Part shown: positions 7,555 to 19,775 of the stretch, in pieces | How positions within the stretch are numbered: position 1 is the first letter of the stretch | How the letters are laid out: every line of letters starts with the position of its first letter | Assembly: GCF_018403285.1 (NCBI RefSeq) | Contig: NZ_BOSJ01000004.1 | Coordinates: 248,001-312,000, forward strand | DNA: 64,000 bases | DNA from: Paenibacillus sp. J45TS6 | GTDB taxonomy: Bacteria > Bacillota > Bacilli > Paenibacillales > Paenibacillaceae | Direction of reading: 5' to 3' | Notes under the pieces: model-generated | Seen by the model: only the letters and a program-made list of their open reading frames with translations | Told to the model about the DNA's origin: nothing | Database searches by the model: none | Translations under genes and position numbers: made by a program

Positions 7555-8403
7555 TTAAGCTCTTACGTAAACAAGTCCAATCGTTTTAGGTCCACAATGA
7601 CTTGAAATAACACAACCTGCTGTAGCTATTTCAATATGTTTTGCTTTGGTCTTTTCGTGTAAAGTCTTCTGAATGGCAAGTGCATCTTCTTCGCACATCG
7701 AATGTACAACGAAAATGGTATCGTTATCCATCACATCGACATTGCTAAGTGCATTATTCAGCATTTGGTCAATGGCTTTTTCGCGTTTGCCTCTAACTTT
7801 ATATGCGGGCGTCATCTTTCCATCAACCACCTTGATTACAGGCCTGATTTTGAGAAGACTGCCGATTAAATTTTGCATTCCTGAACAGCGGCCACCCATG
7901 TATAGATAATCAAGTGTATCAATGACAAACTCGGTTTCTACTTTTGGTCTCATCTCAGTCAACAGGTCAACAATTTCAGTGATGGTTTTTCCTTGTTCAG
8001 CAGCTTGAACTGCTTTCATTACGAGTACACCAATTCCGGATGTTAAGTTAAGTGAATCAAACACAGTAACACTGCCATCTGGAAATTCGCCTGAAGCGAT
8101 GAGTGCATTTTGATACGTAGAAGAAAGCTCAGATGAAAGGCTAATAAATAAAACTTGATAGCCCTGATCTATGTAAGGACCAAAAGAAGCCATAAAATCA
8201 GCAGGAGAAGGTGCTGCCGTTTTTGGAAGACGGCCTTCACGATCTACCCTTGCATACAGCTGTTCGGGGCTAATTTCAACACCATCTTTTAACGATTCAT
8301 CGCCAAACACGGCATAAAGTGGAACAATACCAACCTCATGTTGCTGGACCCAAGTCTTAGGTAAATCACTGGTGCTGTCCGCAAAAATTTTAATTCGCGA
8401 CAT
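7555..8403 (-). CDS. DegV family fatty-acid-binding protein
   Basis: A 282-aa DegV-family protein. The N-terminus IFADSTSDLP is the family hallmark, followed by LPKTAAPSPADF and VFDSLNLTSGIGV. Family members bind fatty acids and, as FakB-type subunits, present them to the FakA kinase for acyl-phosphate synthesis. No fakA is in the window. AAGGGG lies 6 nt before the ATG. The gene converges on pdaA across a shared terminator and appears monocistronic. Confidence 0.88.
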   Translation of the reverse strand: MSRIKIFADSTSDLPKTWVQQHEVGIVPLYAVFGDESLKDGVEISPEQLYARVDREGRLPKTAAPSPADFMASFGPYIDQGYQVLFISLSSELSSTYQNALIASGEFPDGSVTVFDSLNLTSGIGVLVMKAVQAAEQGKTITEIVDLLTEMRPKVETEFVIDTLDYLYMGGRCSGMQNLIGSLLKIRPVIKVVDGKMTPAYKVRGKREKAIDQMLNNALSNVDVMDNDTIFVVHSMCEEDALAIQKTLHEKTKAKHIEIATAGCVISSHCGPKTIGLVYVRA

Positions 8404-8495
8404 CTTAATCCCCTTTTTAGAAAAAATTCATTTATAACATACAGTTCTATTATAATGCATATAGACATTTGTAGCAAAAAGATCTGAGGTTATGA

Positions 8496-8924
8496 TCAGA
8501 TCATACCTAGAATAAAGAAGCCTACAGTAATGAGTAATATGATCCCATGAAAAATCATTCCGGTAATAGGAATGATTTTTTTTCGATTCTTAAGGGATAG
8601 GCCAACAATCGCCAAAATCATACCTATTAGATTAAGAAGTAATCCAACAAGGACCAGAACGCCAATTATGATTACATAAATACTCTCAAGCATTGCTTCA
8701 GGAGAATTACTCTGTAAAATATCTCTTGCTGCTGCCGGTGATAAAGCAAGAATAGTAATGTAGGTGATAAGAGATAGGATTCCCAATACAAGAGAAGCAA
8801 TTCCAGGACCTGAGTGTTTCAGCGGAGTTACTGGCGGCTGAAATGTTCCGTAAGGATTATTCACTTCTGTTACCTCTTCTTGTTTTGTGTTATCCCTTTC
8901 ATGAACCTGCTCGAATTTATCCAT
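8496..8924 (-). CDS. DUF4190-like small membrane protein
   Basis: A 142-aa protein with a soluble, Asn/Thr/Glu-rich N-terminus of about 40 residues and then three hydrophobic segments (GIASLVLGILSLITYITIL, an IYVIIIGVLVLVGLLLNL segment, and a C-terminal ITGMIFHGIILLITVGFF). The pattern GIASLVLGILSL resembles DUF4190-type domains. The ORF could start 10 codons earlier, but AAGGAG lies 7 nt upstream of the ATG at 8924. Function unknown. Confidence 0.65.
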   Translation of the reverse strand: MDKFEQVHERDNTKQEEVTEVNNPYGTFQPPVTPLKHSGPGIASLVLGILSLITYITILALSPAAARDILQSNSPEAMLESIYVIIIGVLVLVGLLLNLIGMILAIVGLSLKNRKKIIPITGMIFHGIILLITVGFFILGMI

Positions 8925-9107
8925 CCGTATACTCCTTATTTTCTGTTTTACCATTTAATGTTTCATAAATCTTTCAAAAAAGCAAGAGAAAGGAGAAAAT
9001 GAGTACAGCTCTGAATGTTGCAGTTTAGTGACAAACCTCACTTTAGATAGCTTAGGGGAAACCAATTGAGGTAAGATAATAGAAAGACAACAGGAACAAG
9101 GAGTGAA

Positions 9108-9488
9108 ATGGAAGTGGCAAAAAAGTGGATAGGCATCGGTTCAATTCTAGTCATGCTTTCTGTTATGATTGGTGCATTTGGTGCACATATGTTAGAACCT
9201 ATCATTGGTGAGGACAAGATTTCAGTATATGAAACAGGTGTTCAGTATCACATGATCCATGCACTCGGCATCATTTTAATTGGAGTTATTGCAAAAGTTT
9301 TCGGTGAAGCTAAGTTACTTGTCTGGTCAGCTAGGCTATTATTCATTGGTATTATATTATTCTCTGGAAGTTTATATGCGCTAAGTATAAGTGGTCTTGG
9401 TCCATTAGGAGCTATAACTCCTCTCGGCGGTGTGAGTTTTATTGCTGGTTGGATATGTCTAGCGGTTACGACTTTGAAGAAAGTATAA
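9108..9488 (+). CDS. DUF423 family membrane protein (YwdK-like)
   Basis: A 126-aa protein with four hydrophobic segments and the DUF423 signatures GAFGAHML near residue 23 and YETGVQYHMIHALG near 44. Family members are small integral membrane proteins of unknown role; B. subtilis YwdK is one. AAGGAG precedes the ATG by 4 nt; an in-frame GTG two codons later is an alternative. A strong terminator follows immediately. Confidence 0.82.
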   Translation: MEVAKKWIGIGSILVMLSVMIGAFGAHMLEPIIGEDKISVYETGVQYHMIHALGIILIGVIAKVFGEAKLLVWSARLLFIGIILFSGSLYALSISGLGPLGAITPLGGVSFIAGWICLAVTTLKKV

Positions 9489-9537
9489 AAAAGAAACGGC
9501 TTCTCTCTATTGCTGAGAGAAGCCGTTTCTTTTATAC
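9489..9537. terminator. Bidirectional terminator
   Basis: Perfect 19-bp inverted repeat, 9489-9507 against 9515-9533 (AAAAGAAACGGCTTCTCTC on the left), with a 7-nt loop. T-runs flank it in both directions. It separates the convergent DUF423 gene and the hypothetical gene at 9532. Confidence 0.9.
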
Positions 9538-10092
9538 GTATTTTTCGATTTCGGAGGTATGAATAGAGTACACCTGTTTCTCGTCAACGTGATAAATGCT
9601 TACTAACTTGGTTCCTTGATCATAATTTAATATACGACAGGGGATGCTTTTTTGCTGTCCCTTGTTGTCTCGAATATGGATTCGGATGAGTCTGCCTGCT
9701 TGCATCGCAGAATTAATCCAATCGTCAGAAGGACACATGAATGCAGGTATGGAGTGTTGTTGATTTACAGCTAAGGATTGCTGTCTTTCGGCCAGTTTCG
9801 TTGTTTTTGGATAGTTGTTTTGCTTGTTAGGTTCAACTGCTTCTTTAGGAGATAGTTTGTTCGGTGAAGCTGCATTCTGTTCAGTAGAAGGGTACTCGTG
9901 TAAAGCTTCTTTGATTTTTGTACCCAGCTCGATGCCGGACTGTATTCGAAAGTCACTGATTCCTTCCGGTTCATTAAGAATTTCAAGCAAAGCTTGCAAG
10001 GCAAGGGCATTGGTACGGCTATGAATCATGATATCTACATTAAATAAAAAAGCTTGTTCATGATTTATGTTTGATGATATGGACTTGTTCAT
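9532..10092 (-). CDS. Hypothetical protein
   Basis: A 186-aa protein I do not recognise. The first half is helical (HSRTNALALQALLEILNEPE), a low-complexity Pro/Asn/Lys middle follows (about residues 75-115), and the last 65 residues look like a beta-rich domain (GRLIRIHIRDNKGQQKSI..SIYHVDEKQVYSI). The open frame reaches 10242. I place the start at the ATG at 10092, behind a GTGGGG element 11 nt away, because the upstream part is hydrophobic and unlike the rest. The start is uncertain. The 263-bp region upstream to yunC shows no other gene. Confidence 0.55.
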   Translation of the reverse strand: MNKSISSNINHEQAFLFNVDIMIHSRTNALALQALLEILNEPEGISDFRIQSGIELGTKIKEALHEYPSTEQNAASPNKLSPKEAVEPNKQNNYPKTTKLAERQQSLAVNQQHSIPAFMCPSDDWINSAMQAGRLIRIHIRDNKGQQKSIPCRILNYDQGTKLVSIYHVDEKQVYSIHTSEIEKYV

Positions 10093-10355
10093 GTTTTTAA
10101 TTACCCCACGCTGCAGATTTCTGTTACAATTTTTGGATATGTATTTCATAACTATATCATTAAAATGCAAGGATGAATAGTACAATAGACATATAAAATT
10201 ACAAAAGAACGAATAGTAAGATATCAAATTCGGTAGTTTCATAGGTTATAGGACATGTTTTATCAATAATTCGGTGCTCCGCTACTGTCCACACCGTTTG
10301 TAAGACCTAGGAATATGATGTCGAGACGTAAAAGCGAAGGGGGTGTTTTACGCAA

Positions 10356-10658
10356 ATGGTAACATTAGAACCGGTTCAAGTTGGAGAATATACCCTTACT
10401 GCCGTGGAAGTGAAGTTACCTAAAACGACGCTCATTACTGTTTCGACATCAAAGGGATATATTATGTGCGGAGCGCTCGATGTAGGTTTACTTAATGAGC
10501 GTTTGGGGCAGCGACAGATTATTGCAGCTAGAGCAGTAGGGGTTAAAACCATTGCGGAACTGCTGGCAGCACCAATGGAATCTGTAACACATGAAGCCGA
10601 AAAACTAGGGATCGTACCTGGTATGACCGGAGTAGAAGCCCTGATTAAAATGATGTGA
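10356..10658 (+). CDS. yunC: DUF1805 family protein (YunC-like)
   Basis: A 100-aa protein of the DUF1805/YunC family, recognised by TLITVSTSKGYIMCGALDVGLLNERLGQR cut into its parts: a central GYIMCGALDVGLLN and a final helix. GGGGGTG precedes the ATG. The structural family is known but the function is not. In B. subtilis yunC lies close to yunD and the suf operon, and both occur within about 12 kb here, which supports the assignment. Confidence 0.8.
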   Translation: MVTLEPVQVGEYTLTAVEVKLPKTTLITVSTSKGYIMCGALDVGLLNERLGQRQIIAARAVGVKTIAELLAAPMESVTHEAEKLGIVPGMTGVEALIKMM

Positions 10659-10692
10659 ATAAAGCAGCTGGGTTCTTAGCTCTTCAAAAACA

Positions 10693-10727
10693 AAGCAGCC
10701 CTTTCTAAATGGGGGCTGCTTAACAAT
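10693..10727. terminator. Terminator between yunC and mtnA
   Basis: AAGCAGCCC (10693-10701) pairs with GGGCTGCTT (10713-10721), loop 11 nt. The T-rich tail (TTTGTTTTTG) is on the minus-strand side, so it mainly ends the mtnK-mtnA transcript. Confidence 0.65.
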
Positions 10728-10801
10728 ATAAATGAGATTAAATCATACTCGCTAACAGAGTGAATCCATTTCATATCTCATAATAACGTTATGAATTAAA
10801 T

Positions 10802-11881
10802 TTAAGAGTACAACGCTTTTAAGTTTTGGTCGAAAGGAGCGCGGACGATTCCTTTTTCCGTAATAATAGCGGTTACGTATTCGTTTGGTGTCACATCAAA
10901 TGCGGGATTAAATACTTTGATTCCTTGGGGAGCAGTACGCTTACCGAACCCTTCAGTCACTTCTTCCGGTGCGCGTTCTTCAATGGGAATATGTGCACCT
11001 GTCGGTGTATTCAGGTCAATGGTTGACATCGGACAAGCTACGTAAAATGGAATCCCATGTGCTTTAGCAAGAACAGCAACACTATAAGTACCAATCTTAT
11101 TCGCAACATCCCCATTAGCAGCTACACGATCGGTACCTACAATAACAGCTTGAATCCAGCCCTTAGACATCACCATTCCAGCCATGTTGTCGGTAATGAG
11201 TGTTACATCAATTCCAGCTTGCTGCAGTTCAAAAGCCGTTAAACGAGCACCTTGGAGAACGGGACGCGTCTCATCTGCGAAAATTTTGAGATGAATTCCT
11301 TGTTCTTTGGCAAGATACATTGGAGCTGTAGCGGTACCGTATTTTGCTGTTGCTAATCCTCCTGCGTTACAGTGAGTCAGTACGCCCATTCCGTCTTGGA
11401 ATAAAGGCAAGGCATTTTCACCAATCATTCTGCATACTTCTTCATCCTCTGCGCGGATCGCAATAGCCTCTTGTGTAAGCCCCTCATTTAATGCAGAGAT
11501 AGAGAGGTAATTAGGGTCCTCGCTAAGTTGTACAGCGGCTGCATACATACGGTCCAGCGCCCAGAATAGATTTACTGCGGTAGGTCTTGATGTCGCGAGA
11601 TAATCGCATACTTCCTTCACTTTTTCAAGCCAGCCTGCAATATCATCCTTCTGATACTGTCCTGCACCAAGTACCACGCCAAAAGCTGCCGCGATACCGA
11701 TTGCCGGAGCACCCCGCACTTTCATGGAATGAATGGAATCCCATATCTCTTCCGGAGTATAGAGGTCAAGCATAACAATGGATTCAGGCAGTAGTCTCTG
11801 ATCGAGAAGTTCAAGGTGATCTCCTCTCCAGTTAAGTGAAATTAATGGATTAAACTCCGTATTCGTGCTGAAATTGCTCAT
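10802..11881 (-). CDS. mtnA: Methylthioribose-1-phosphate isomerase
   Basis: A 359-aa enzyme that converts 5-methylthioribose-1-phosphate to methylthioribulose-1-phosphate in methionine salvage. It shows [15 protein letters not shown], the catalytic Cys segment [11 protein letters not shown] and the catalytic Asp segment [18 protein letters not shown]. Length is normal. Its ATG overlaps the stop of mtnK by 4 nt, so the two are translationally coupled. No other salvage genes (mtnB, mtnD, mtnW, mtnX) are in the window. Confidence 0.95.
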   Translation of the reverse strand: MSNFSTNTEFNPLISLNWRGDHLELLDQRLLPESIVMLDLYTPEEIWDSIHSMKVRGAPAIGIAAAFGVVLGAGQYQKDDIAGWLEKVKEVCDYLATSRPTAVNLFWALDRMYAAAVQLSEDPNYLSISALNEGLTQEAIAIRAEDEEVCRMIGENALPLFQDGMGVLTHCNAGGLATAKYGTATAPMYLAKEQGIHLKIFADETRPVLQGARLTAFELQQAGIDVTLITDNMAGMVMSKGWIQAVIVGTDRVAANGDVANKIGTYSVAVLAKAHGIPFYVACPMSTIDLNTPTGAHIPIEERAPEEVTEGFGKRTAPQGIKVFNPAFDVTPNEYVTAIITEKGIVRAPFDQNLKALYS

Positions 11882-13101
11882 CGTTGTCCTACCTTTCCTT
11901 TGCTAGCGTCTGTAACAAGATTCATAAAGTCGTTAATGGATGTAATCCGGCGGTGATTTTTCACCAGGTTTTTGCCAATGGAGAGTGCTTTTCGTTCAGC
12001 TTGTTCTCTAATTGTTTCATTGTTAATCGTATCGATATCGGCTACATGCGCAAGTCCGACGATCCGGCGAATCATTTTGCTTCCAGCGAATCCGGCGCTG
12101 TCTTGAAGGAGTTTAGTTATATAGAACTCTTGATAGCCTTTGGTACGAGCCATGTAGTCCTGGACATCTTGATTCCATAGATCGCAGAAACTGCTTTCAA
12201 ATTCAGTCCATACATTCTGAACCATTAGAAGCAGTTCTTCTGCACGTGCGGAGGCGGCAGCTTCATCTGTGATCCATCCTGGTATAGATACATAGTGCAG
12301 AAGCAGATTGGCAAGAACGGCACCGATATCAAATCCCATGGGTCCATAATAAGCGAATTCCGGGTCGATTACTTTTGTAGATTCTGATGTAACAAAAATA
12401 CTGCCTGTATGAAGATCACCATGAAGCAAAGCTTGCGCCTCAGTAAGAAACTTTTCTCTTAAAATCGCAATTTCCAAATGCAACTCGCTATCCGTACGAA
12501 GCGCCTCTGCTTCATCCTCAATAGAAGGAGAGTAATTGTTTCGTTCAGATATACGATAAGGCTCTTCAAAAATAAGATCTTCTGTAATCTTACATTGGTC
12601 TGGGTTTACGAATTTCTTAACTTTTTCTTTCTTAAGAGATTGATCCATAGCTAAATCGGACGTATAAAAAAGTGTCCGAGCCATAAATTCTCCGATATGT
12701 TTGGAAAACAGAGGATAGTGGTTTCCTTCAATTAATCCTTTTCTCATGATGACATGATCACTGAGATCTTCCATGATCGTTAAAGCAAGTTCATCATCAT
12801 AATAATATACTTGCGGAACAGAGCCAGGGCAGATTCTATACTCTTCCTGTAGTACCTCACGTTCAATTCTTGCGCGGTCTAGCGATAGGGGCCATGATTC
12901 ACCAACAATTTTGGCATAAGGCAATGCCTGTTTAACGATCACACTGTTGCGGGAATTCGTATCTGTAATATGAAAGACGAGATTCAAATTACCATCACCA
13001 ATTTCCTGGCAGGTCAGTTTACTGTTTGCATCAAATAGATCCAGTACTTTCTGAGACAGTTGCATTGCTTCATCAAGAGTTAAAGGATGATATGAAGACA
13101 A
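11878..13101 (-). CDS. mtnK: 5-methylthioribose kinase
   Basis: A 407-aa kinase that phosphorylates methylthioribose, the step before MtnA. Motifs: [12 protein letters not shown] in the nucleotide-binding lobe, [13 protein letters not shown] as the catalytic loop, and [17 protein letters not shown] as the metal-binding segment. The frame is open to a GTG at 13110, but GGAGG lies 8 nt before the in-frame TTG at 13101, so I start there. No SAM riboswitch (S-box) is visible upstream, although B. subtilis mtnKA has one. First gene of a two-gene operon. Confidence 0.93.
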   Translation of the reverse strand: MSSYHPLTLDEAMQLSQKVLDLFDANSKLTCQEIGDGNLNLVFHITDTNSRNSVIVKQALPYAKIVGESWPLSLDRARIEREVLQEEYRICPGSVPQVYYYDDELALTIMEDLSDHVIMRKGLIEGNHYPLFSKHIGEFMARTLFYTSDLAMDQSLKKEKVKKFVNPDQCKITEDLIFEEPYRISERNNYSPSIEDEAEALRTDSELHLEIAILREKFLTEAQALLHGDLHTGSIFVTSESTKVIDPEFAYYGPMGFDIGAVLANLLLHYVSIPGWITDEAAASARAEELLLMVQNVWTEFESSFCDLWNQDVQDYMARTKGYQEFYITKLLQDSAGFAGSKMIRRIVGLAHVADIDTINNETIREQAERKALSIGKNLVKNHRRITSINDFMNLVTDASKGKVGQR

Positions 13102-13402
13102 GGTAGGCACCTCCGCTAAAGTATATGATAAAGAATAAAACCAACTTCTTTACTTGGTATATCAGTATATCGGATTACTCTTCAATTTTATAGCATTTTT
13201 TTGGAACAATTATCCGAATAGGGAAACTGATTTATGTTAGAGGTCAGTTGATAGATTTGTTTCATTAACTAGGCTAAAGGGTAAATTTAAAATAGTAGCG
13301 AAGAGAAGAACAGCAGCATCTGATCTTCACCAAATAGAAGGATTTCTGATCTACATAAAGATTGGAAAATTACATTAAATTAAAAAAAAGGATGGGATAT
13401 CA

Positions 13403-13867
13403 ATGGCTAAATCAACCAATAAAACACAGACAAAAACAGGGGTAGAACAAATTCTAAACCGTCAGGTTGCGAACCTGAATGTAATGTATGTGAAAATCCA
13501 TAACTATCACTGGTATGTTACGGGTCCAAACTTCTTCTCACTTCATGTAAAATTCGAAGAATTGTATAATGCAGTTACTCTTCAAATGGATGAAATTGCA
13601 GAACGTCTCCTTACTATTAAAGGTAGCCCTGCCGCAACAATGAAAGAATATCTTGAGCTTGCTTCTATTCAAGAAGCAGCTGGCGGCGAAGATACGAAAA
13701 CAATGGTGCAAAATATTATTGAAGACTTTGCTACCTTGTCCGAGGAGTATGCTGAAGGTATTGAAGCAGCAGACGAAGCAGGCGATCAGCCTACAGCAGA
13801 TATGCTAACTGGATTCCAAGCTGATCTTGAGAAACATATGTGGATGCTTCGTTCTTACCTTGCTTAA
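13403..13867 (+). CDS. dps: Dps-family DNA-protecting ferritin
   Basis: A 154-aa Dps/MrgA-type ferritin. It carries the ferroxidase residues in IHNYHWYVTG, FFSLHVKFEELY and MDEIAERLLTIKG. It would form a dodecamer that oxidises and stores iron and protects DNA. AAAGGATGGG lies before the ATG. It is divergent from mtnK across about 300 bp in which I find no gene and no convincing PerR box. It ends at a strong palindromic terminator. Confidence 0.9.
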   Translation: MAKSTNKTQTKTGVEQILNRQVANLNVMYVKIHNYHWYVTGPNFFSLHVKFEELYNAVTLQMDEIAERLLTIKGSPAATMKEYLELASIQEAAGGEDTKTMVQNIIEDFATLSEEYAEGIEAADEAGDQPTADMLTGFQADLEKHMWMLRSYLA

Positions 13868-13891
13868 TTATAAAGGAAAGATAAAGATTAC

Positions 13892-13923
13892 AAAAAGGCT
13901 GACCTTATAAGGTCAGCCTTTTT
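13892..13923. terminator. Perfect palindromic terminator after dps
   Basis: A 32-nt fully self-complementary sequence: AAAAAGGCTGACC at the left and GGTCAGCCTTTTT at the right around TTATAA. The remaining 13924-14111 holds no gene. Confidence 0.9.
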
Positions 13924-14111
13924 GGTTAACGATGAAGGAATCATAATGAATTTATGAAAAAGGCGAATCTCATTTGATTCGGTACCCTATTTCATATAGA
14001 ATTCATATGTATCAGTGGTTACAGTGCAGTGTTGCTGTCAAGTTGTGGAGAGTTTTAGGGAGAGAAGGGGATTTTCTTTCTGCAGTCTGTAAACTTTTTA
14101 ACATAAATGAC

Positions 14112-14149
14112 TTGAGAATCATTGAGAATCAGTTTAGAATTATTATAAA
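14112..14149 (+). promoter_or_regulatory. suf promoter with tandem 10-bp repeats
   Basis: TTGAGA (14122-14127), 16 bp, TATAAA (14144-14149) forms a sigma-A-like promoter. The 10-mer TTGAGAATCA occurs twice head to tail at 14112-14121 and 14122-14131, with a degenerate third copy TTTAGAATTA at 14133-14142. The repeats overlap the -35 and could bind an iron- or redox-responsive regulator. Regulator identity is not known. Confidence 0.5.
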
Positions 14150-14251
14150 GTGATGCTTTATAAAGCGAAACTGGAAATCAAGGGGCGACCCTATTTAGAT
14201 AAACAATATGATTTCGACTATGAAATTATTTTATTGGAGGTTAAGGCACAT

Positions 14252-15034
14252 ATGGCTACAAATTTCGTCATTGAAGGACTTAAAGCAGAAATAGAAGGTA
14301 AGGAAATTCTGAAAGGAATTAACCTTAGCATGAAAGGTGGAGAAATCCACGCAATTATGGGTCCTAACGGTACAGGTAAAAGTACTTTAGCTTCCGCACT
14401 TATGGGCCACCCGAAATATGAAGTTACTGGCGGTTCGGTAACATTAAACGGTGAAGATGTACTAGAAATGGAAGTTGACGAGCGTGCTCGTGCAGGTATG
14501 TTCCTGGCTATGCAGTATCCAAGTGAAATTGCCGGTGTAACAAACTCCGACTTCTTGCGTAGTGCGATTAATGCACGCCGTGAAGAAGGCAACGAAATCT
14601 CTCTTATCAAATTCATTCGTCAAATGGAAGGTAAAATGAAAGAACTCGAGATGAATCCTGAGTTTGCTCATCGTTACCTGAATGAAGGTTTCTCCGGCGG
14701 TGAGAAGAAACGTAATGAAATTTTGCAAATGATGCTGCTTGATCCATCACTCGTCATTCTTGATGAAATTGACTCGGGTCTTGATATCGATGCACTTCGC
14801 ATTGTAGCCAATGGGGTAAATGCAATGAAGAGCGAAGATCGCGGATTCCTCATCATCACTCACTACCAACGTTTGCTTAACTACATCAAACCTGATTATG
14901 TTCACGTTATGATGCAAGGTCGTATCGTAAAATCCGGTGGTCCTGAACTTGCTGAACGTTTGGAAGCAGAAGGTTATGACTGGATTAAAGAAGAACTTGG
15001 TATTGAAGATGAAACTGTAGGACAAGAAGCGTAA
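14252..15034 (+). CDS. sufC: Fe-S cluster assembly ATPase SufC
   Basis: A 260-aa ABC-type ATPase of the SufBCD scaffold. Walker A GPNGTGKST (about 37-45), signature FSGGEKKR, Walker B VILDEIDSGLDIDAL. A longer frame opens at 14150, but the ATG at 14252 behind TTGGAGG gives the family N-terminus ATNFVIEGL. It is the first gene of sufCDSUB, followed by sufD after 26 bp. SufC hydrolyses ATP to open the SufBD site where the cluster forms. Confidence 0.95.
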   Translation: MATNFVIEGLKAEIEGKEILKGINLSMKGGEIHAIMGPNGTGKSTLASALMGHPKYEVTGGSVTLNGEDVLEMEVDERARAGMFLAMQYPSEIAGVTNSDFLRSAINARREEGNEISLIKFIRQMEGKMKELEMNPEFAHRYLNEGFSGGEKKRNEILQMMLLDPSLVILDEIDSGLDIDALRIVANGVNAMKSEDRGFLIITHYQRLLNYIKPDYVHVMMQGRIVKSGGPELAERLEAEGYDWIKEELGIEDETVGQEA

Positions 15035-15060
15035 AGATTAACGGAGGAGGACAAAAGTAA

Positions 15061-18003
<2,943 letters not shown>

Positions 18004-18023
18004 CGATAGGGAGGTAGACCCCG

Positions 18024-19421
18024 ATGGCTAAAAAAGCTCCTGAAATGGAAGAATATAAATATGGTTTTCGTGACGAACACCAATCCATTTTTAAAACGGG
18101 TAAAGGTCTGACTGAAGAAGTAGTAAGAGAAATTTCCCGTATTAAAGAAGAACCAGAATGGATGCTTGACTTCCGTCTGAAGTCTCTGAAACAATTTTAC
18201 AAAATGGATATGCCAAAATGGGGTGGAGACCTTGACGGTCTCGACTTCAACGATATCCAGTACTATGTAAGACCTTCTGAGAAACAAGGTAAAACTTGGG
18301 AAGAAGTACCAACAGAAATTAAAGAAACATTCGATAAACTCGGTATTCCTGAAGCAGAGCAAAAGTTCCTTGCCGGTGTATCTGCTCAGTATGAATCTGA
18401 GGTTGTATATCACAACATGCAGAAAGAACTGGAAGATCAAGGTGTAATCTTCATGGACACGGATACTGCACTCAGAGAACATCCAGAAATTTTGAAAGAG
18501 TATTTCGCTACGGTTATTCCTCCGGCGGATAACAAGTTTGCTGCACTGAATAGTGCGGTATGGTCAGGCGGAAGCTTTATCTATGTACCAAAAGGCGTAA
18601 AATGTGAAGTGCCGCTTCAAGCCTACTTCCGGATTAACTCCGAAAATATGGGACAATTTGAGCGTACTTTGATTATTGCTGACGAAGATAGCTTCGTTCA
18701 CTATGTAGAAGGCTGTACAGCTCCTGTATACAGCACAAATTCTCTGCATAGTGCGGTTGTTGAGATCATTGCCAAGAAGAACGCTCGTGTTCGTTATACA
18801 ACGATCCAAAACTGGGCACCAAACATTTATAACCTGGTTACAAAACGTGCGGTTGCTGAAGAAAATGCAACGATGGAATGGGTCGATGGTAACATCGGTT
18901 CCAAACTGACGATGAAATATCCAGCAGTTATTCTAAAAGGCCGCGGTGCTAAAGGTTCCGTACTTTCCATTGCGGTTGCTGGTAAAGAACAGCATCAGGA
19001 TGCAGGGGCTAAAATGATCCACCTTGCACCAGATACAACTTCTACGATCGTATCCAAATCCATCAGTAAACATGGCGGTAAAGTAACGTATCGTGGATTG
19101 GCATCATTTGGACGTAACGCAGAAGGGGCGAAATCCAATATCAAATGTGATACATTGATTTTGGATAATGAGTCCACTTCGGATACGATTCCTTATAATG
19201 AGATCATGAACGACAACATTACTTTGGAACACGAAGCAACAGTATCCAAAGTATCGGAAGAGCAGCTGTTCTATCTGATGAGCCGTGGTTTGTCAGAAGC
19301 AGAAGCTACACAAATGATCGTTATGGGCTTTATCGAGCCGTTTACGAAAGAACTTCCAATGGAATATGCGGTAGAGATGAACCGTCTCATCAAATTCGAG
19401 ATGGAAGGTTCTATCGGTTAA
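18024..19421 (+). CDS. sufB: Fe-S cluster assembly scaffold SufB
   Basis: A 465-aa SufB, the cluster-building scaffold subunit. Family segments: [18 protein letters not shown] at the N-terminus, [18 protein letters not shown], and [19 protein letters not shown] near the end, which contains the conserved acidic and His residues used in cluster assembly. AGGGAGG precedes the ATG. It is the last gene of the operon and is followed by a strong terminator. Confidence 0.96.
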   Translation: MAKKAPEMEEYKYGFRDEHQSIFKTGKGLTEEVVREISRIKEEPEWMLDFRLKSLKQFYKMDMPKWGGDLDGLDFNDIQYYVRPSEKQGKTWEEVPTEIKETFDKLGIPEAEQKFLAGVSAQYESEVVYHNMQKELEDQGVIFMDTDTALREHPEILKEYFATVIPPADNKFAALNSAVWSGGSFIYVPKGVKCEVPLQAYFRINSENMGQFERTLIIADEDSFVHYVEGCTAPVYSTNSLHSAVVEIIAKKNARVRYTTIQNWAPNIYNLVTKRAVAEENATMEWVDGNIGSKLTMKYPAVILKGRGAKGSVLSIAVAGKEQHQDAGAKMIHLAPDTTSTIVSKSISKHGGKVTYRGLASFGRNAEGAKSNIKCDTLILDNESTSDTIPYNEIMNDNITLEHEATVSKVSEEQLFYLMSRGLSEAEATQMIVMGFIEPFTKELPMEYAVEMNRLIKFEMEGSIG

Positions 19422-19500
19422 ACCAGTTATTGAAGGACTTTAGAGAATTTTTGAATTAACGCGACACATTTGTGGACGATTCAAAAAGCATTATCCAATA

Positions 19501-19540
19501 AAGAAGACGAACTTTTTAAAGTTCGTCTTCTTCTTTTTTT
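19501..19540 (+). terminator. suf operon terminator
   Basis: AAGAAGACGAACTTT (19501-19515) is complementary to AAAGTTCGTCTTCTT (19518-19532), then a T-run to 19540. Confidence 0.9.
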
Positions 19541-19633
19541 ATTAGTTTATTGAAAATGCTTTCACTTCCTTAATATCTTGAGTTTCCAACACCACTTTTT
19601 GATCATAATTTATCTGATTTAAAGAATAAGAAA

Positions 19634-19668
19634 AGGCCGAGGAAAGATTCCTCAGCCTGTTTGTTATC
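19634..19668. terminator. Weak terminator-like hairpin in the sufB/HD-GYP gap
   Basis: AGGCCGAGGAA (19634-19644) pairs with TTCCTCAGCCT (19648-19658) with one mismatch, loop AGA, followed by a T-rich stretch. The rest of 19541-19775 shows no credible gene; a 62-codon minus-strand frame has no ribosome binding site. Confidence 0.4.
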
Positions 19669-19775
19669 TTTACCTGCTTGGTTATAGACAACGCATGTAA
19701 TGGATCTAAAGGGGACACCACATCAGTCATAGGTAACTTGATAGGGTTTTTATGTATAGGTTCTAGTTCGTACTG

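Noticed and set aside
13102-13402. SAM riboswitch upstream of mtnK
   Set aside because: Expected from B. subtilis, but no S-box core could be read on the minus strand. A PerR box for dps was also looked for and not found.
19542-19730. 62-codon minus-strand frame after sufB
   Set aside because: No binding site, overlaps terminators, and the sequence resembles no family I know.
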